From an uncultured Eubacteriales bacterium (GTDB lineage: Bacteria; Bacillota; Clostridia; Oscillospirales; CAG-272), in assembly GCA_900545935.1 (NCBI GenBank), contig URAP01000001.1, positions 62,001-126,000 of the forward strand: a stretch of DNA of 64,000 nucleotides, given 5' to 3'. A model generated the notes under the pieces. The model ran no database searches. It was not told the origin of the DNA and saw nothing but the letters and a program-made list of their open reading frames with translations. Position 1 is the stretch's first letter, and each line of letters starts with the position of its first letter. Of the stretch, positions 23,914-32,882 are shown in pieces. The position numbers and the translations under genes are program-made.

Positions 23914-24921
23914 TTACTGCTTATCGATCGAGGCGCTTATATCGGTATCGTCGGCATCATCGGTTTCGCAGGACGCGCTCGCGTCGCTTTTCTTCGCATC
24001 TGCTCCGTCCGACTCCTCACTGCTCTTTTCGGTGCTCTCGCCGATCTTTTTCTCGGCGGAGGCGGTATCGGAGGCAGTCTGTGCAATCGCCGCAACCGCC
24101 GCTGTCGAGCCGGAGGCGATAGCCCTATGCCTGAGCACGAGTAGGAATATAAGTGCAATGACAGCGCTGAGTGCGGCGAGTACCTGAGATACGCGTATGC
24201 CGCTGTTTCCGATATAGAGGCTGTCGGTGCGCAGACCTTCGATAAATGTTCTGCCGATGCCGTACCAGATGATATACATCAGGGCTATCTCGCCGCCGAA
24301 CTTTTTCTTTTTATACAGAATATTCAGAATAATAAAGCCGATAACGTTCCACAGCGATTCATACAGAAAGGTCGGATGCACATATATCGTGCTGTCGGAG
24401 TATGCATTTCTCAGTCCCATTCTCCACGGCAGATCGGTGACGCCGCCATGTGCCTCGCCGTTCATAAAGTTGCCCCATCTGCCGATGGCCTGAGCAAGCA
24501 TAACACCGGGCAGGGTCGCATCGGTCACGCGCCCGAAGCTGAGCTTCTTTACCTTGGTGACTATAAAAGCGGCAAGTGCTCCACCGATCACCCCGCCGTA
24601 TATGGCAAGCCCGCCTGAGCGGAGATTGATAAGATCATACAGCGAGCTTACGCCGCCGTGAAATGCGACATAGTAAAGCCGCGCGCCAACAACCCCGAAT
24701 ATTATAAGAAAGATGGCATAATCGAGCATATCGTCAAAGGAGATACCTTCGTTTTTCTTTGCTCTCCATGATGCATAGGCAAAAGCCGCGATCATGCCGA
24801 GCACTATAATAATGCCGTACCACGCTATGCTGATGCCGAAAACGGAAAACGCGACGCTGTTTACCGAGAACTCGCCTATTCCGAGCCCCGGAAATGAGAT
24901 TATCGTCTCATGATTTATCAT
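23914..24921 (-). CDS. lgt: Prolipoprotein diacylglyceryl transferase with a long acidic tail
   Basis: 335-residue integral membrane enzyme that moves diacylglycerol from phosphatidylglycerol to the lipobox Cys of prelipoproteins such as PotD in this window. The family signature GRWGNFMNGEAHGG (about 145) is present, with seven hydrophobic segments. The start ATG 24921 has GGAGT 5-7 nt upstream; the frame stays open to 25035, but the promoter at 24976-25004 rules out that start. The last 65-70 residues, from about 270, are Ala/Ser/Glu/Asp-rich and cytoplasmic (for example STEKSSEESDGADAKKSDAS). Standard Lgt proteins lack such a tail. folD follows after 18 bp. Confidence 0.93.
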   Translation of the reverse strand: MINHETIISFPGLGIGEFSVNSVAFSVFGISIAWYGIIIVLGMIAAFAYASWRAKKNEGISFDDMLDYAIFLIIFGVVGARLYYVAFHGGVSSLYDLINLRSGGLAIYGGVIGGALAAFIVTKVKKLSFGRVTDATLPGVMLAQAIGRWGNFMNGEAHGGVTDLPWRMGLRNAYSDSTIYVHPTFLYESLWNVIGFIILNILYKKKKFGGEIALMYIIWYGIGRTFIEGLRTDSLYIGNSGIRVSQVLAALSAVIALIFLLVLRHRAIASGSTAAVAAIAQTASDTASAEKKIGESTEKSSEESDGADAKKSDASASCETDDADDTDISASIDKQ

Positions 24922-24975
24922 ATTGTACTCCATATTTTTATAAAAATCGATGCGCGCCCTCTCGGACACACACCG

Positions 24976-25004
24976 ATTATAGCACAAAACCGCAGTAATT
25001 TCAA
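24976..25004 (-). promoter_or_regulatory. Promoter of lgt-folD
   Basis: On the minus strand TTGAAA, 17 bp, TATAAT, with an extended -10 (TGC). The predicted start is about 45-50 nt before the lgt ATG at 24921. Confidence 0.75.
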
Positions 25005-25126
25005 TAGTGCCGCAGTACTGTTTTTTGAATCGCACGTGAATATATCACGGTATCTGGCATATATTCCGCGCCGCCGAAACAGTTGAAGAAAATTTTGCCC
25101 GAGTACTCGAATCCGAGAAAAGTGCA

Positions 25127-28100
25127 TCAAGTGCCGAAATAATAGGTCAGCGTATGCTCTTTTCCGTCATACGGAAATCTTGCGGCTTTTTTATGCGTCG
25201 GCTCCGACGCGGGAATACCGGCGGATGTCCCGGAAACAAAGGTTATCCGATAAAACGTTGCTTTCCGCTCAATCTTCAGTTCAAGACGGTTCGGCAGCTC
25301 GGGGCAAGGTTCGAGCGTAAACGAATCGCCGCACTCTCTGTATCCGAGCATATCCTCGAGCAGCAGGCGGTAATACCACCCCGACGCTCCGGTATACTGC
25401 GTCCATCCCGCCATGCCGCGCAGCTCCCCCGCCGTACATACATCGCCGGCTATAGCATAAGGCTCGCCGAGGTATATCTCGGTGCGGTGTGAGGATGGAT
25501 CAAGCGCTCGGACAAGTGCCATCCCCTCCTCTGCCGCTCCGCCGCGAATTAGCGCCCGTGCAAGCCATACCGCCGCATGCGTATACTGTCCTCCGTTCTC
25601 GCGCATTCCCTCTGGATAGCTGCAGATATAGCCCGGGTCGTGCCCATCGCTGCGTCGAAGCGGAGACGACAGCAGCGCCGCCGTTCCGACAGATCGATCA
25701 AAAAGGCGCTGATATGCGAGCCGAACAGCGCCGCGCGCATAGCATAGCTCGTTCGATATGCTGTCGAGCACCTCGCTTGTCGGTTTACCGGAGGCAAGAT
25801 ATTTTTCGACATCCACACGCTCCGATGCGGCAAAATATGCCCAGCTCTGCGCAATACTGTCAAGCACCGGTTCACTGTCGTTCTCACATCCGAGCGGAAC
25901 ACCGTCACCGTAATACGCACGGATAAAATAACCGCCGCATCTGTGCCGCGGATCGAGCGTAGCCGCCGTCAGCTTTTTATACTGCGAAGCGAGAAAAGCT
26001 ATATCGTCGTACTCTCCCATCCGTTCGCAGATCGGCAGCATTCTGCCGATGACCGTGCGCAAAAAGAAGCCGAGCCAAACGCTGACACCTCCGTTCCGAC
26101 CGATGCCGCTCAGACCGTCGTTCCAGTCGCACGAGCCGATAAGCGGCAGGCCGTAAAGCCCGAGCCTTATCGTTCGCATGGCTCGCATGCAGTGCAGATA
26201 GATACTCTCGCGCTCCTCGGAAAATACCGCATCCTCATACCGATCGTCCTCGCGGTCGGCAAGCGGTGCGGAAACGAGATACGGGACGGGAACATCAAGA
26301 ACGGCGGCATCGCCGGTCACCGAAATATAATCACCGATAATAAACGGCAGCCAAAAACGGTCGTCAGAGCAGCGGGTACGGACGCCGCGTATGGAGATAC
26401 CGCCGTGCGGCAGCGGAACATCATGCCACCAGTGCATAACATCACCCTCACGGTACTGACGCGATGCGCAGCGGATAATGTGACAGCGCGCAAGCCGCGT
26501 ATCGGCATAAACAAGCGCTCCTGCATCCTGAAGCTGATCACGAAAACCGTAAGCTCCTCCCGGCTGTGCAAAACCGGTACGCCCGCGCATTCGGCTGTAA
26601 TAGGTCTGATGCAGCAGAAACGACCCGAGGAGTGCGTCGATCTCGCCGAAGCAGCCGCGCATGCTTATGCCGCTGCCGATATCGCGTCTGTCAAACACAT
26701 CACAGACAGCTCCCTCTCCCGAGTAGTGCTCTCGAAGATAACGCAGAAGCGGAAATGAGCCGAGCTCGGCAGCAGAGTGCGAACCGAGAGGAGTGGAAAA
26801 TACGGTCAAGGCAAATACTCCCGGACACGGACGAAGCACGGCAACGGTGCGTCCCGCAAGCGCTCCGGCAAGCACGGTATATAGGTCACAGTCTGACATA
26901 TGCTCGTGCGCGACCGCACCCTCTCTGCCGCAGAGAGACAGGCGCAGCTCGCAGCGGTCTAAGCCGCTGATGCGGTAGAGCTTTACCGGCAGCCGCGCCT
27001 CACAGCAGATTTCAACCATCCAGTCGTGTCCGGGCAGACTTCCGCTGTATACGGCGCATGCACTGCGATAGCATACCTTCTCGGCACACAGCGACAGACT
27101 GTATGTCCTACCGTCTATCTCGGCAACGATATCCTCGCCGCGCAATCCGCCGGATTCGTCTCCGCTCCACGGAGTAACACGCAGCTCGCGGCTGTTTGAA
27201 AGCCAAGTAAACCCGAAGCTGCGGTCGGTCACAAGCGTACCGAGGCAGCAGCCGCCGAGCGGATATGACCACGGCACGGGAGAACTTTTTTTCCGCATGT
27301 TAAAACCGCCGTCTGTACCGAACCGCCATCCGCTGTCCGGTGCGGCGACGGATGAGTTGTCGGCATATACCTCGACGTTTTCCCGGCGCTCGCTGTGCGG
27401 CAAAAATTCGGGTATTCGCTGAGCGGCGAGTCGTTCGGTCATTCCCGCTGCGGTATCGGAATCAGATACTGCGAGCGTAAATACCGAATAGAGTGACAGC
27501 AGACGCTTAGCCGAATCATCTCCCGACTCGAGCGGTACAAGGTGAATCCCTGATTTTGCGCCTATAAGAAAATCCGCACCCGCAGCTTCGGCGGCGCGCA
27601 GCAGCATATCGCGTCTGCGGTCGTAGTACTCGCCGCTGCCCTCGTATGCAAACACAAGATCAAGCGAGAAGCCGTGCAGATAGAGTCGGACCGCACACTG
27701 CATGAGCTCGCGCAGTCCTCTGCCTGACTCTTCGCCGTCGCCGGAAAGAAAGAATACCCCTATCCGCACGTCGCCGGATATGCCGTATTTCCACAGCTCA
27801 TTTATCGGATATGCGTCTCCGAGCCGTGCAGGCGGCTTTTCTCTGCCGTATACAGCTGCGGTCACGAGCTCCTCGAGGAGTCTGTCTCCGACTGTCGGCG
27901 ACTTGTCGCGCATAGGCGGCAGCCGTCTGCCGAGAGTGTCGAGCAGACGACGCTTGCCCTCTATTGCCGTAACCGCCTGCTCCTCGCATCTGCCGACTGC
28001 TATGATGAAAGCAAAGCTGCCTACGCTCTCGCAGCGCATGGCAAGCGAAGGAGAAATACATACCCCCTCACAGCCGCCGAGCTCTCGTCCGAGAAGCGCG

Positions 28101-31100
28101 GCAATATCGGAATCGGTATACCGCTCGGGAAACAATCCTCGCCGGCGCGTGGTGAAATCATCTATACGTCCGAATATCGGTGCGGCACACAGATAGATAT
28201 GCCCGCCGTTACGGTCGCTGCGCTCATATATCAGCATCTGTCTTGCTCTGTCAAAACGCGCCGAGAATCCGAGTCCTGCATAGGCAGGATGCGAATTCCA
28301 GTTATCCTCTGATGTCAGCCGAGGCTCGAGATACAGCAGCGCCGAGCAATGCCGTTCTCCTGCTGTGCTGCCGAGCAGAAGAACGGTATTATCACTGCCG
28401 TCCGGTATCATTCTCAGCTTGTCTCCGGAGTCCGTTGTAAGCTCCGCGCTCTCGCCATCACAGTGCACGCTGCCGCACATTATCTGCGGAGCATCGCTCC
28501 CCGTGCGGAGTACTACACGCAGACAGCCGGTGCGTTCATCCTCCGGGCGAAGCATACTCTCGGTATCTATATCGACACCGCTTTTTTTCTCGTCCATAAT
28601 GCCGCTGTCCGCGCCGCCCGAAATTCGCGCAAGCGAAATATCGTTTCTCACCGATACGGTCCCGCACAAAGGAAGCCTGCCGTATCTTAGCTCGGCGCAG
28701 CCGTCGGAGCAGAGACAGATGTGCATGGCACCGTCCGAAACAAGCGATGCTCGGCGTATGCCGGCAGGCAGCTCGGGAAGACACTCCCTCGTTCTTGACC
28801 CCCGCCGCACACGAGTTTTTATGCTTTCAACGCGCGGCGCGAGACTTCCGACCGGTATGCGTTCGTCGGTGAGTGTCTCGGCGCAGGCAAGCTCGGGGAT
28901 CCTGCTCATTCGTTCTCTGAAAATACCGCCGCTGCAAACATTGTCTATCGCCGCAAGGCTCATGCCCATATGATGCGACATATAGCTGCGCACTACGGCA
29001 TGACCGTCTCCGACACGCGACGGTGTAAGGTCGAGCGACTCATAAAAGCCGTATCTGCCGTACATTCCGTACTCGCGGAGCCGAGAGAGATTTTCGAGTG
29101 CCGCTCTGCGTGAGCACTGCATGACAAGGTACGATGAATAGGGAGAATAGACGCGCTCTCCGCCGCACGGACCGAGCGCAAGCGAGGAAACGCCGATAGC
29201 CTTATAGCGATAGTTTCCGTCACGGTCGTAGGCGCAGTAGCAGCCCTCGCTCTTGCCCCACACACCGCGATATGCTCCGATCCGCTGTCCGCGCGCGCCG
29301 AAGCGCAGCGACTGACGCTCTGCGGTATCCTCGGCAGGCAGATAGTACAGCGTCGGCATAAAGTATTCAAATGCCGTGCCGCTCCACGACAGCATACCCA
29401 CGCCCGCATGGTTGCTTGCATATACTCTGCCGAGGTTCGACCATGCCTGAGGCGGCAGCTGTCCGAGCGCAACGGCTATATAGTACGAGGTTCGGCTCTC
29501 GCTCATATACAGATCGTAAAAGCCTCGGTCAAGCTCGCCGCTCGATGCATTTATGCCGGTATGCATCAGCCCGCGCTCGGGTGAATAGAACACCGAGAAA
29601 TCCGCCCCACGGAACAGACGCTCGAGTGCTTCCCGCACCTCCGCAAGCCCCGGACACTCCGGAATGTACTCGTCAAGCGCTGAACACACCGCCATAAGCG
29701 ATGCGACGAAATTTCCGCTGTCGACGGCGGAAACATACGGCGAAAGCACCGATGCTGTGCTGACCGAGTACCAGTTGTAAAGATGTCCGTGCCATCTCTC
29801 GAGGCGCACGAGAGTGTCGGCGGTCGCTCGCAGTCTGCGCTCGGTCTCGGCTGTTCCGATAAGTCCGAGATCCCGCGCGGCAATGACCGACATAAGATAC
29901 AGTCCGATATTTGTCGGAGAGGTACGGTCGGCAACACGTACCTCGCGCTGATACGATATATTGTCCGGCGGCAGATAGTTTTCCTCTGCCGTTACGGTGT
30001 CCTCAAAGAATCGCCAGATATCCGCAGCGTAGGTCAGCAGCTGTGCTCGCTCTTCGATGCTCGGAGCATCGCGGTGCTTGCCGTACGGCGTACCGAGCCG
30101 CCATGCAAGCGTCGGTGCGATGAACATCATAAGTCCAAACAGCCGCAGCATTGCCGAGCCGGTGAGCATAAAAGCAACGCCGAGCAGGACCGACGGCATC
30201 ATACGGACGGTATAGTCTGTCAGCTGCCCGCTGTATCTGTCGCCCTCGGCAGCGGTTGTCCACTCGAGCATACGCCGATGCGAAACAAGCGTTCTCCACA
30301 GCGCACGAACAGCGGCATCACCCGCGCGCGCCGCCTGATATGCGAGCGTGCACACCGAATAGATCATCCTGCGCAGCTCAAGCATGACCGCACCGCGTAT
30401 TCTTCCCGAGCGTACCGTAACTGCGCCGCCGTGTGCAAGAGCGGACGGCAGGCTCGCCATTCTGCCGAGCAGCGTTATTATGAACGGAAGGATAGCATAC
30501 GAGAGGGCGAGCGGAACAATAAGCATTGCTGCAGCGCCGCCCATAAAGGCAGACAAGATGACAAGAATTAGCGAAGCGAGCGGTGTCAGCGCATGGCGAA
30601 CATTGTCGAGCAGCTTAAAGTGCGACAGCGCGTCCATATCCTCGCGTCTGCCCCAAAGCCATGCCTGAACATCTCCGCGAATCCAGCGGTGAGCGCGCGT
30701 CATAAATGAAACCGGATTTTTCGGTGTCGAATCGCTGAACCGACACTCACCGTCGATGGCACTGCGCAGGATTATGCCCTCGAGCAGATCGTGACTGAGA
30801 ACCGTCTCCTCCGGAAAGCGATCGCAAAGCAGCTCGTTATAGGTATCAATATCTATTATTCCCTTGCCGCAGAAATTTCCCTCGTCATACATAGACTGAA
30901 AGGTATCATATCCCGCGCTCGCATAGGTATCCGCGCCTCCGCCGCCCGAACACATTACCGCGAACGGGGTGACCGAGGCCGATCTTGTCGTCGTGACCAT
31001 TCTCGGTTGAATTATACCGTGCCCGCGTACGACATGTCCGTCCTCTATTATCGGATGTGCCGACGGATGCAGCATTGCGGTGATAAGTCGGTGTGCCGCT

Positions 31101-32377
31101 CCTATCGGCAGTGTGGTATCGGCATCAAGGGTGATGAGATACCTCGCGCTCGAGACAAATTCGCAGTCCTCCGGCACATCCGAAAAGCTGCCGGCATCGC
31201 CTCGGCAAAAGCGTATCAGCTCGAGCACAGCGCCTCTTTTTCGCTCCCATCCGCACCATCTGCCGTCGGGTGCCTGCCTGCGGCTGCGTACAAAAAGAAA
31301 AAAACGCTCGCCGTATTTATTGCACAATTCCCTTATTTTGCTCTCGGCATATTCAAGTACCTTTTCGTCCCCGTCTTCATGCTCGCTGTCGCTGTCGGGC
31401 AGATCGGCAAGCAGCGCAAAGCGAAGGTTTTCGTCCCGATTTCCGAGATAATAGCGCTCAAGACGATCAAACAGTTCGCCGTCACGTTCCTCTCCGAACA
31501 ACAGCGATGTTATACATACAAGTGTTTTTCCGCTGTCGGGTATATTTTCATTATCGGTCCTCGGAAGCACCGAATATCCGATGCAATGCGAAAAGATACG
31601 GTCGGTGAGGAGCCTTGCACATTCCGCGGATGGGAACAGCAGAAGAAGTGCGCATATGACTGCGGCAACAATATATTCGCTGCTGCCCCATGCAAGTGTA
31701 AGCGGCAGTACTGCGCCGCCGGAGCCGAGCATAAGAAGCAGCGGCAGCAGCACGGCGGGGGGCAATATTGTCAGTGCCGCATATACGGCGAAATACAGCG
31801 TCGGAGCACAGCCGAGCAGCACTTCGGGCAAGGTATCGAGCGAATCGGCGTATCTGCGTGCCGCCTCGGTGCTGCTTATCCTTTCGCGTCGCGCCGCGCG
31901 CACAAGCTGAGTACGATACATCTGCTGCGTTTCGCGGCTGCTGACGCGATATTCATCGGATATCTCGCTCAGCAGCTTATGCATTGCAGAAAGACGCTGT
32001 GAGGCTGTATACGGAGATATCGCCGAAAATGAATTCTGCATCGAACGCGCAGCCGAGACCGCCTCCGCGCTTCCCTCCACGGCGATATGTGCAAGTGAGA
32101 GGGAAAGCAGCGCCGACGGCAGGAGCCGTACATCCTCTTCCTCCCATATCGCGCCGTACCGTCTCTCGGCTTCGGTAATTATCTCCTCGGCAACCGCACG
32201 GTAATTCTTTTCCTCGAGTATTTCGCCGAGCGCGCCGAGGAGCGATCCTGAGGCGCGCCTGCCGCTCTTGTCGAGCGCAAGCAGCAGTTCAAGCTCACCG
32301 AGCGCTGTCGTATCGCCGTTTGCTCTCAGGCGCGCTCTGAGCGAATGGATCTGTCTGCGTGTAATGCTTTTTCTCAT
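25127..32377 (-). CDS. Cyclic beta-1,2-glucan synthase-like giant membrane protein
   Basis: 2416-residue multidomain protein of the NdvB/Cgs type. Order: a soluble N-terminus (1-190), membrane segments (about 195-265), a GT84-type glycosyltransferase with TLDADTTLP (about 419), SHDLLEG (about 529) and RWIRGD (about 566), and further membrane segments (about 600-780). Next come a glucoamylase-like domain with LERWHGHLYNWYS (about 862) and AVDSGNFVASLMAV (about 888), a beta-sandwich region, and a C-terminal GH94-type phosphorylase domain with RTRCSDDRFWLP (about 2002), CDWNDGL (about 2084, presumed catalytic Asp) and ENGGQYTHAA (about 2261). In Rhizobiales and Brucella this architecture makes and cyclises beta-1,2-glucan and sets ring size. 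Those enzymes have about 2800 residues, so this one is shorter. AAGGCGG precedes the ATG. It stands alone. Confidence 0.9.
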   Translation of the reverse strand: MRKSITRRQIHSLRARLRANGDTTALGELELLLALDKSGRRASGSLLGALGEILEEKNYRAVAEEIITEAERRYGAIWEEEDVRLLPSALLSLSLAHIAVEGSAEAVSAARSMQNSFSAISPYTASQRLSAMHKLLSEISDEYRVSSRETQQMYRTQLVRAARRERISSTEAARRYADSLDTLPEVLLGCAPTLYFAVYAALTILPPAVLLPLLLMLGSGGAVLPLTLAWGSSEYIVAAVICALLLLFPSAECARLLTDRIFSHCIGYSVLPRTDNENIPDSGKTLVCITSLLFGEERDGELFDRLERYYLGNRDENLRFALLADLPDSDSEHEDGDEKVLEYAESKIRELCNKYGERFFLFVRSRRQAPDGRWCGWERKRGAVLELIRFCRGDAGSFSDVPEDCEFVSSARYLITLDADTTLPIGAAHRLITAMLHPSAHPIIEDGHVVRGHGIIQPRMVTTTRSASVTPFAVMCSGGGGADTYASAGYDTFQSMYDEGNFCGKGIIDIDTYNELLCDRFPEETVLSHDLLEGIILRSAIDGECRFSDSTPKNPVSFMTRAHRWIRGDVQAWLWGRREDMDALSHFKLLDNVRHALTPLASLILVILSAFMGGAAAMLIVPLALSYAILPFIITLLGRMASLPSALAHGGAVTVRSGRIRGAVMLELRRMIYSVCTLAYQAARAGDAAVRALWRTLVSHRRMLEWTTAAEGDRYSGQLTDYTVRMMPSVLLGVAFMLTGSAMLRLFGLMMFIAPTLAWRLGTPYGKHRDAPSIEERAQLLTYAADIWRFFEDTVTAEENYLPPDNISYQREVRVADRTSPTNIGLYLMSVIAARDLGLIGTAETERRLRATADTLVRLERWHGHLYNWYSVSTASVLSPYVSAVDSGNFVASLMAVCSALDEYIPECPGLAEVREALERLFRGADFSVFYSPERGLMHTGINASSGELDRGFYDLYMSESRTSYYIAVALGQLPPQAWSNLGRVYASNHAGVGMLSWSGTAFEYFMPTLYYLPAEDTAERQSLRFGARGQRIGAYRGVWGKSEGCYCAYDRDGNYRYKAIGVSSLALGPCGGERVYSPYSSYLVMQCSRRAALENLSRLREYGMYGRYGFYESLDLTPSRVGDGHAVVRSYMSHHMGMSLAAIDNVCSGGIFRERMSRIPELACAETLTDERIPVGSLAPRVESIKTRVRRGSRTRECLPELPAGIRRASLVSDGAMHICLCSDGCAELRYGRLPLCGTVSVRNDISLARISGGADSGIMDEKKSGVDIDTESMLRPEDERTGCLRVVLRTGSDAPQIMCGSVHCDGESAELTTDSGDKLRMIPDGSDNTVLLLGSTAGERHCSALLYLEPRLTSEDNWNSHPAYAGLGFSARFDRARQMLIYERSDRNGGHIYLCAAPIFGRIDDFTTRRRGLFPERYTDSDIAALLGRELGGCEGVCISPSLAMRCESVGSFAFIIAVGRCEEQAVTAIEGKRRLLDTLGRRLPPMRDKSPTVGDRLLEELVTAAVYGREKPPARLGDAYPINELWKYGISGDVRIGVFFLSGDGEESGRGLRELMQCAVRLYLHGFSLDLVFAYEGSGEYYDRRRDMLLRAAEAAGADFLIGAKSGIHLVPLESGDDSAKRLLSLYSVFTLAVSDSDTAAGMTERLAAQRIPEFLPHSERRENVEVYADNSSVAAPDSGWRFGTDGGFNMRKKSSPVPWSYPLGGCCLGTLVTDRSFGFTWLSNSRELRVTPWSGDESGGLRGEDIVAEIDGRTYSLSLCAEKVCYRSACAVYSGSLPGHDWMVEICCEARLPVKLYRISGLDRCELRLSLCGREGAVAHEHMSDCDLYTVLAGALAGRTVAVLRPCPGVFALTVFSTPLGSHSAAELGSFPLLRYLREHYSGEGAVCDVFDRRDIGSGISMRGCFGEIDALLGSFLLHQTYYSRMRGRTGFAQPGGAYGFRDQLQDAGALVYADTRLARCHIIRCASRQYREGDVMHWWHDVPLPHGGISIRGVRTRCSDDRFWLPFIIGDYISVTGDAAVLDVPVPYLVSAPLADREDDRYEDAVFSEERESIYLHCMRAMRTIRLGLYGLPLIGSCDWNDGLSGIGRNGGVSVWLGFFLRTVIGRMLPICERMGEYDDIAFLASQYKKLTAATLDPRHRCGGYFIRAYYGDGVPLGCENDSEPVLDSIAQSWAYFAASERVDVEKYLASGKPTSEVLDSISNELCYARGAVRLAYQRLFDRSVGTAALLSSPLRRSDGHDPGYICSYPEGMRENGGQYTHAAVWLARALIRGGAAEEGMALVRALDPSSHRTEIYLGEPYAIAGDVCTAGELRGMAGWTQYTGASGWYYRLLLEDMLGYRECGDSFTLEPCPELPNRLELKIERKATFYRITFVSGTSAGIPASEPTHKKAARFPYDGKEHTLTYYFGT

Positions 32378-32882
32378 AGATACCGCCTTGATAAAAATCT
32401 TGTTGTGAAATAGCTATGCCTGTGGTTTCGGATCGACGTTCCGTCTCCGTCGCTTCTCCCGGGCATAAACAGAGCTTTTGCCGCTGTCCGATGCGGCTGC
32501 ATGAGGTTATTTTTTCTGAAAACGGCGGTTTTTATACAGCTGTTCCGATTTTTGCGCGCAAGATCCGAAAAAGCTGATTCCGGCGTGCGGATCCGCGCTT
32601 TTTCGCCGCTCTGCACACCTTGACATATCAATTGCGCTTTGCTATAATATAGTGGACTCTTCGGTTGATACGCAAGACGCGGTCGATCCGAGAAAAATAC
32701 TGCGCCGCATCGGCTCGAGTAAAACAACGATGTATCAAGCTGCGGCAAACATCAACACAGGCGGCGAAATATCGCTCATGCCGTGTGATGCGAATATAGT
32801 AAATTACCGTCGGTCGACCGTGGGTCGTCGGACGGCTTTTCGGCGGCAGCGGGACATGCTCCTTCTGCCGCGTGAGGTGTTT
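32378..32882. other. Divergent region between the glucan synthase gene and mfd
   Basis: About 500 bp. The mfd promoter lies at 32620-32648 and gives a leader of about 230 nt with short GC dyads (for example CGGTCGACCG near 32810). I found no clear promoter for the minus-strand giant gene, though its start must lie in 32378-32600. No reading frame here has a credible product. Confidence 0.6.
32620..32648 (+). promoter_or_regulatory. Consensus promoter of mfd
   Basis: TTGACA, 17 bp, TATAAT: a perfect match to the sigma-A consensus. The predicted start is near 32655. This excludes in-frame mfd starts upstream of that point. Confidence 0.9.

Noticed and set aside
26300..31900. Several 100-400 codon plus-strand frames within the giant glucan synthase gene
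   Set aside because: They are antisense shadows of a long GC-rich coding frame. Their products are Arg/Ala/Cys-rich without domains, and they have no ribosome sites.
32652..32882. Upstream extension of mfd by 77 codons
   Set aside because: The frame is open, but the perfect promoter predicts transcription starting at about 32655, and the GAGG site fits ATG 32883. The extra residues do not resemble Mfd.
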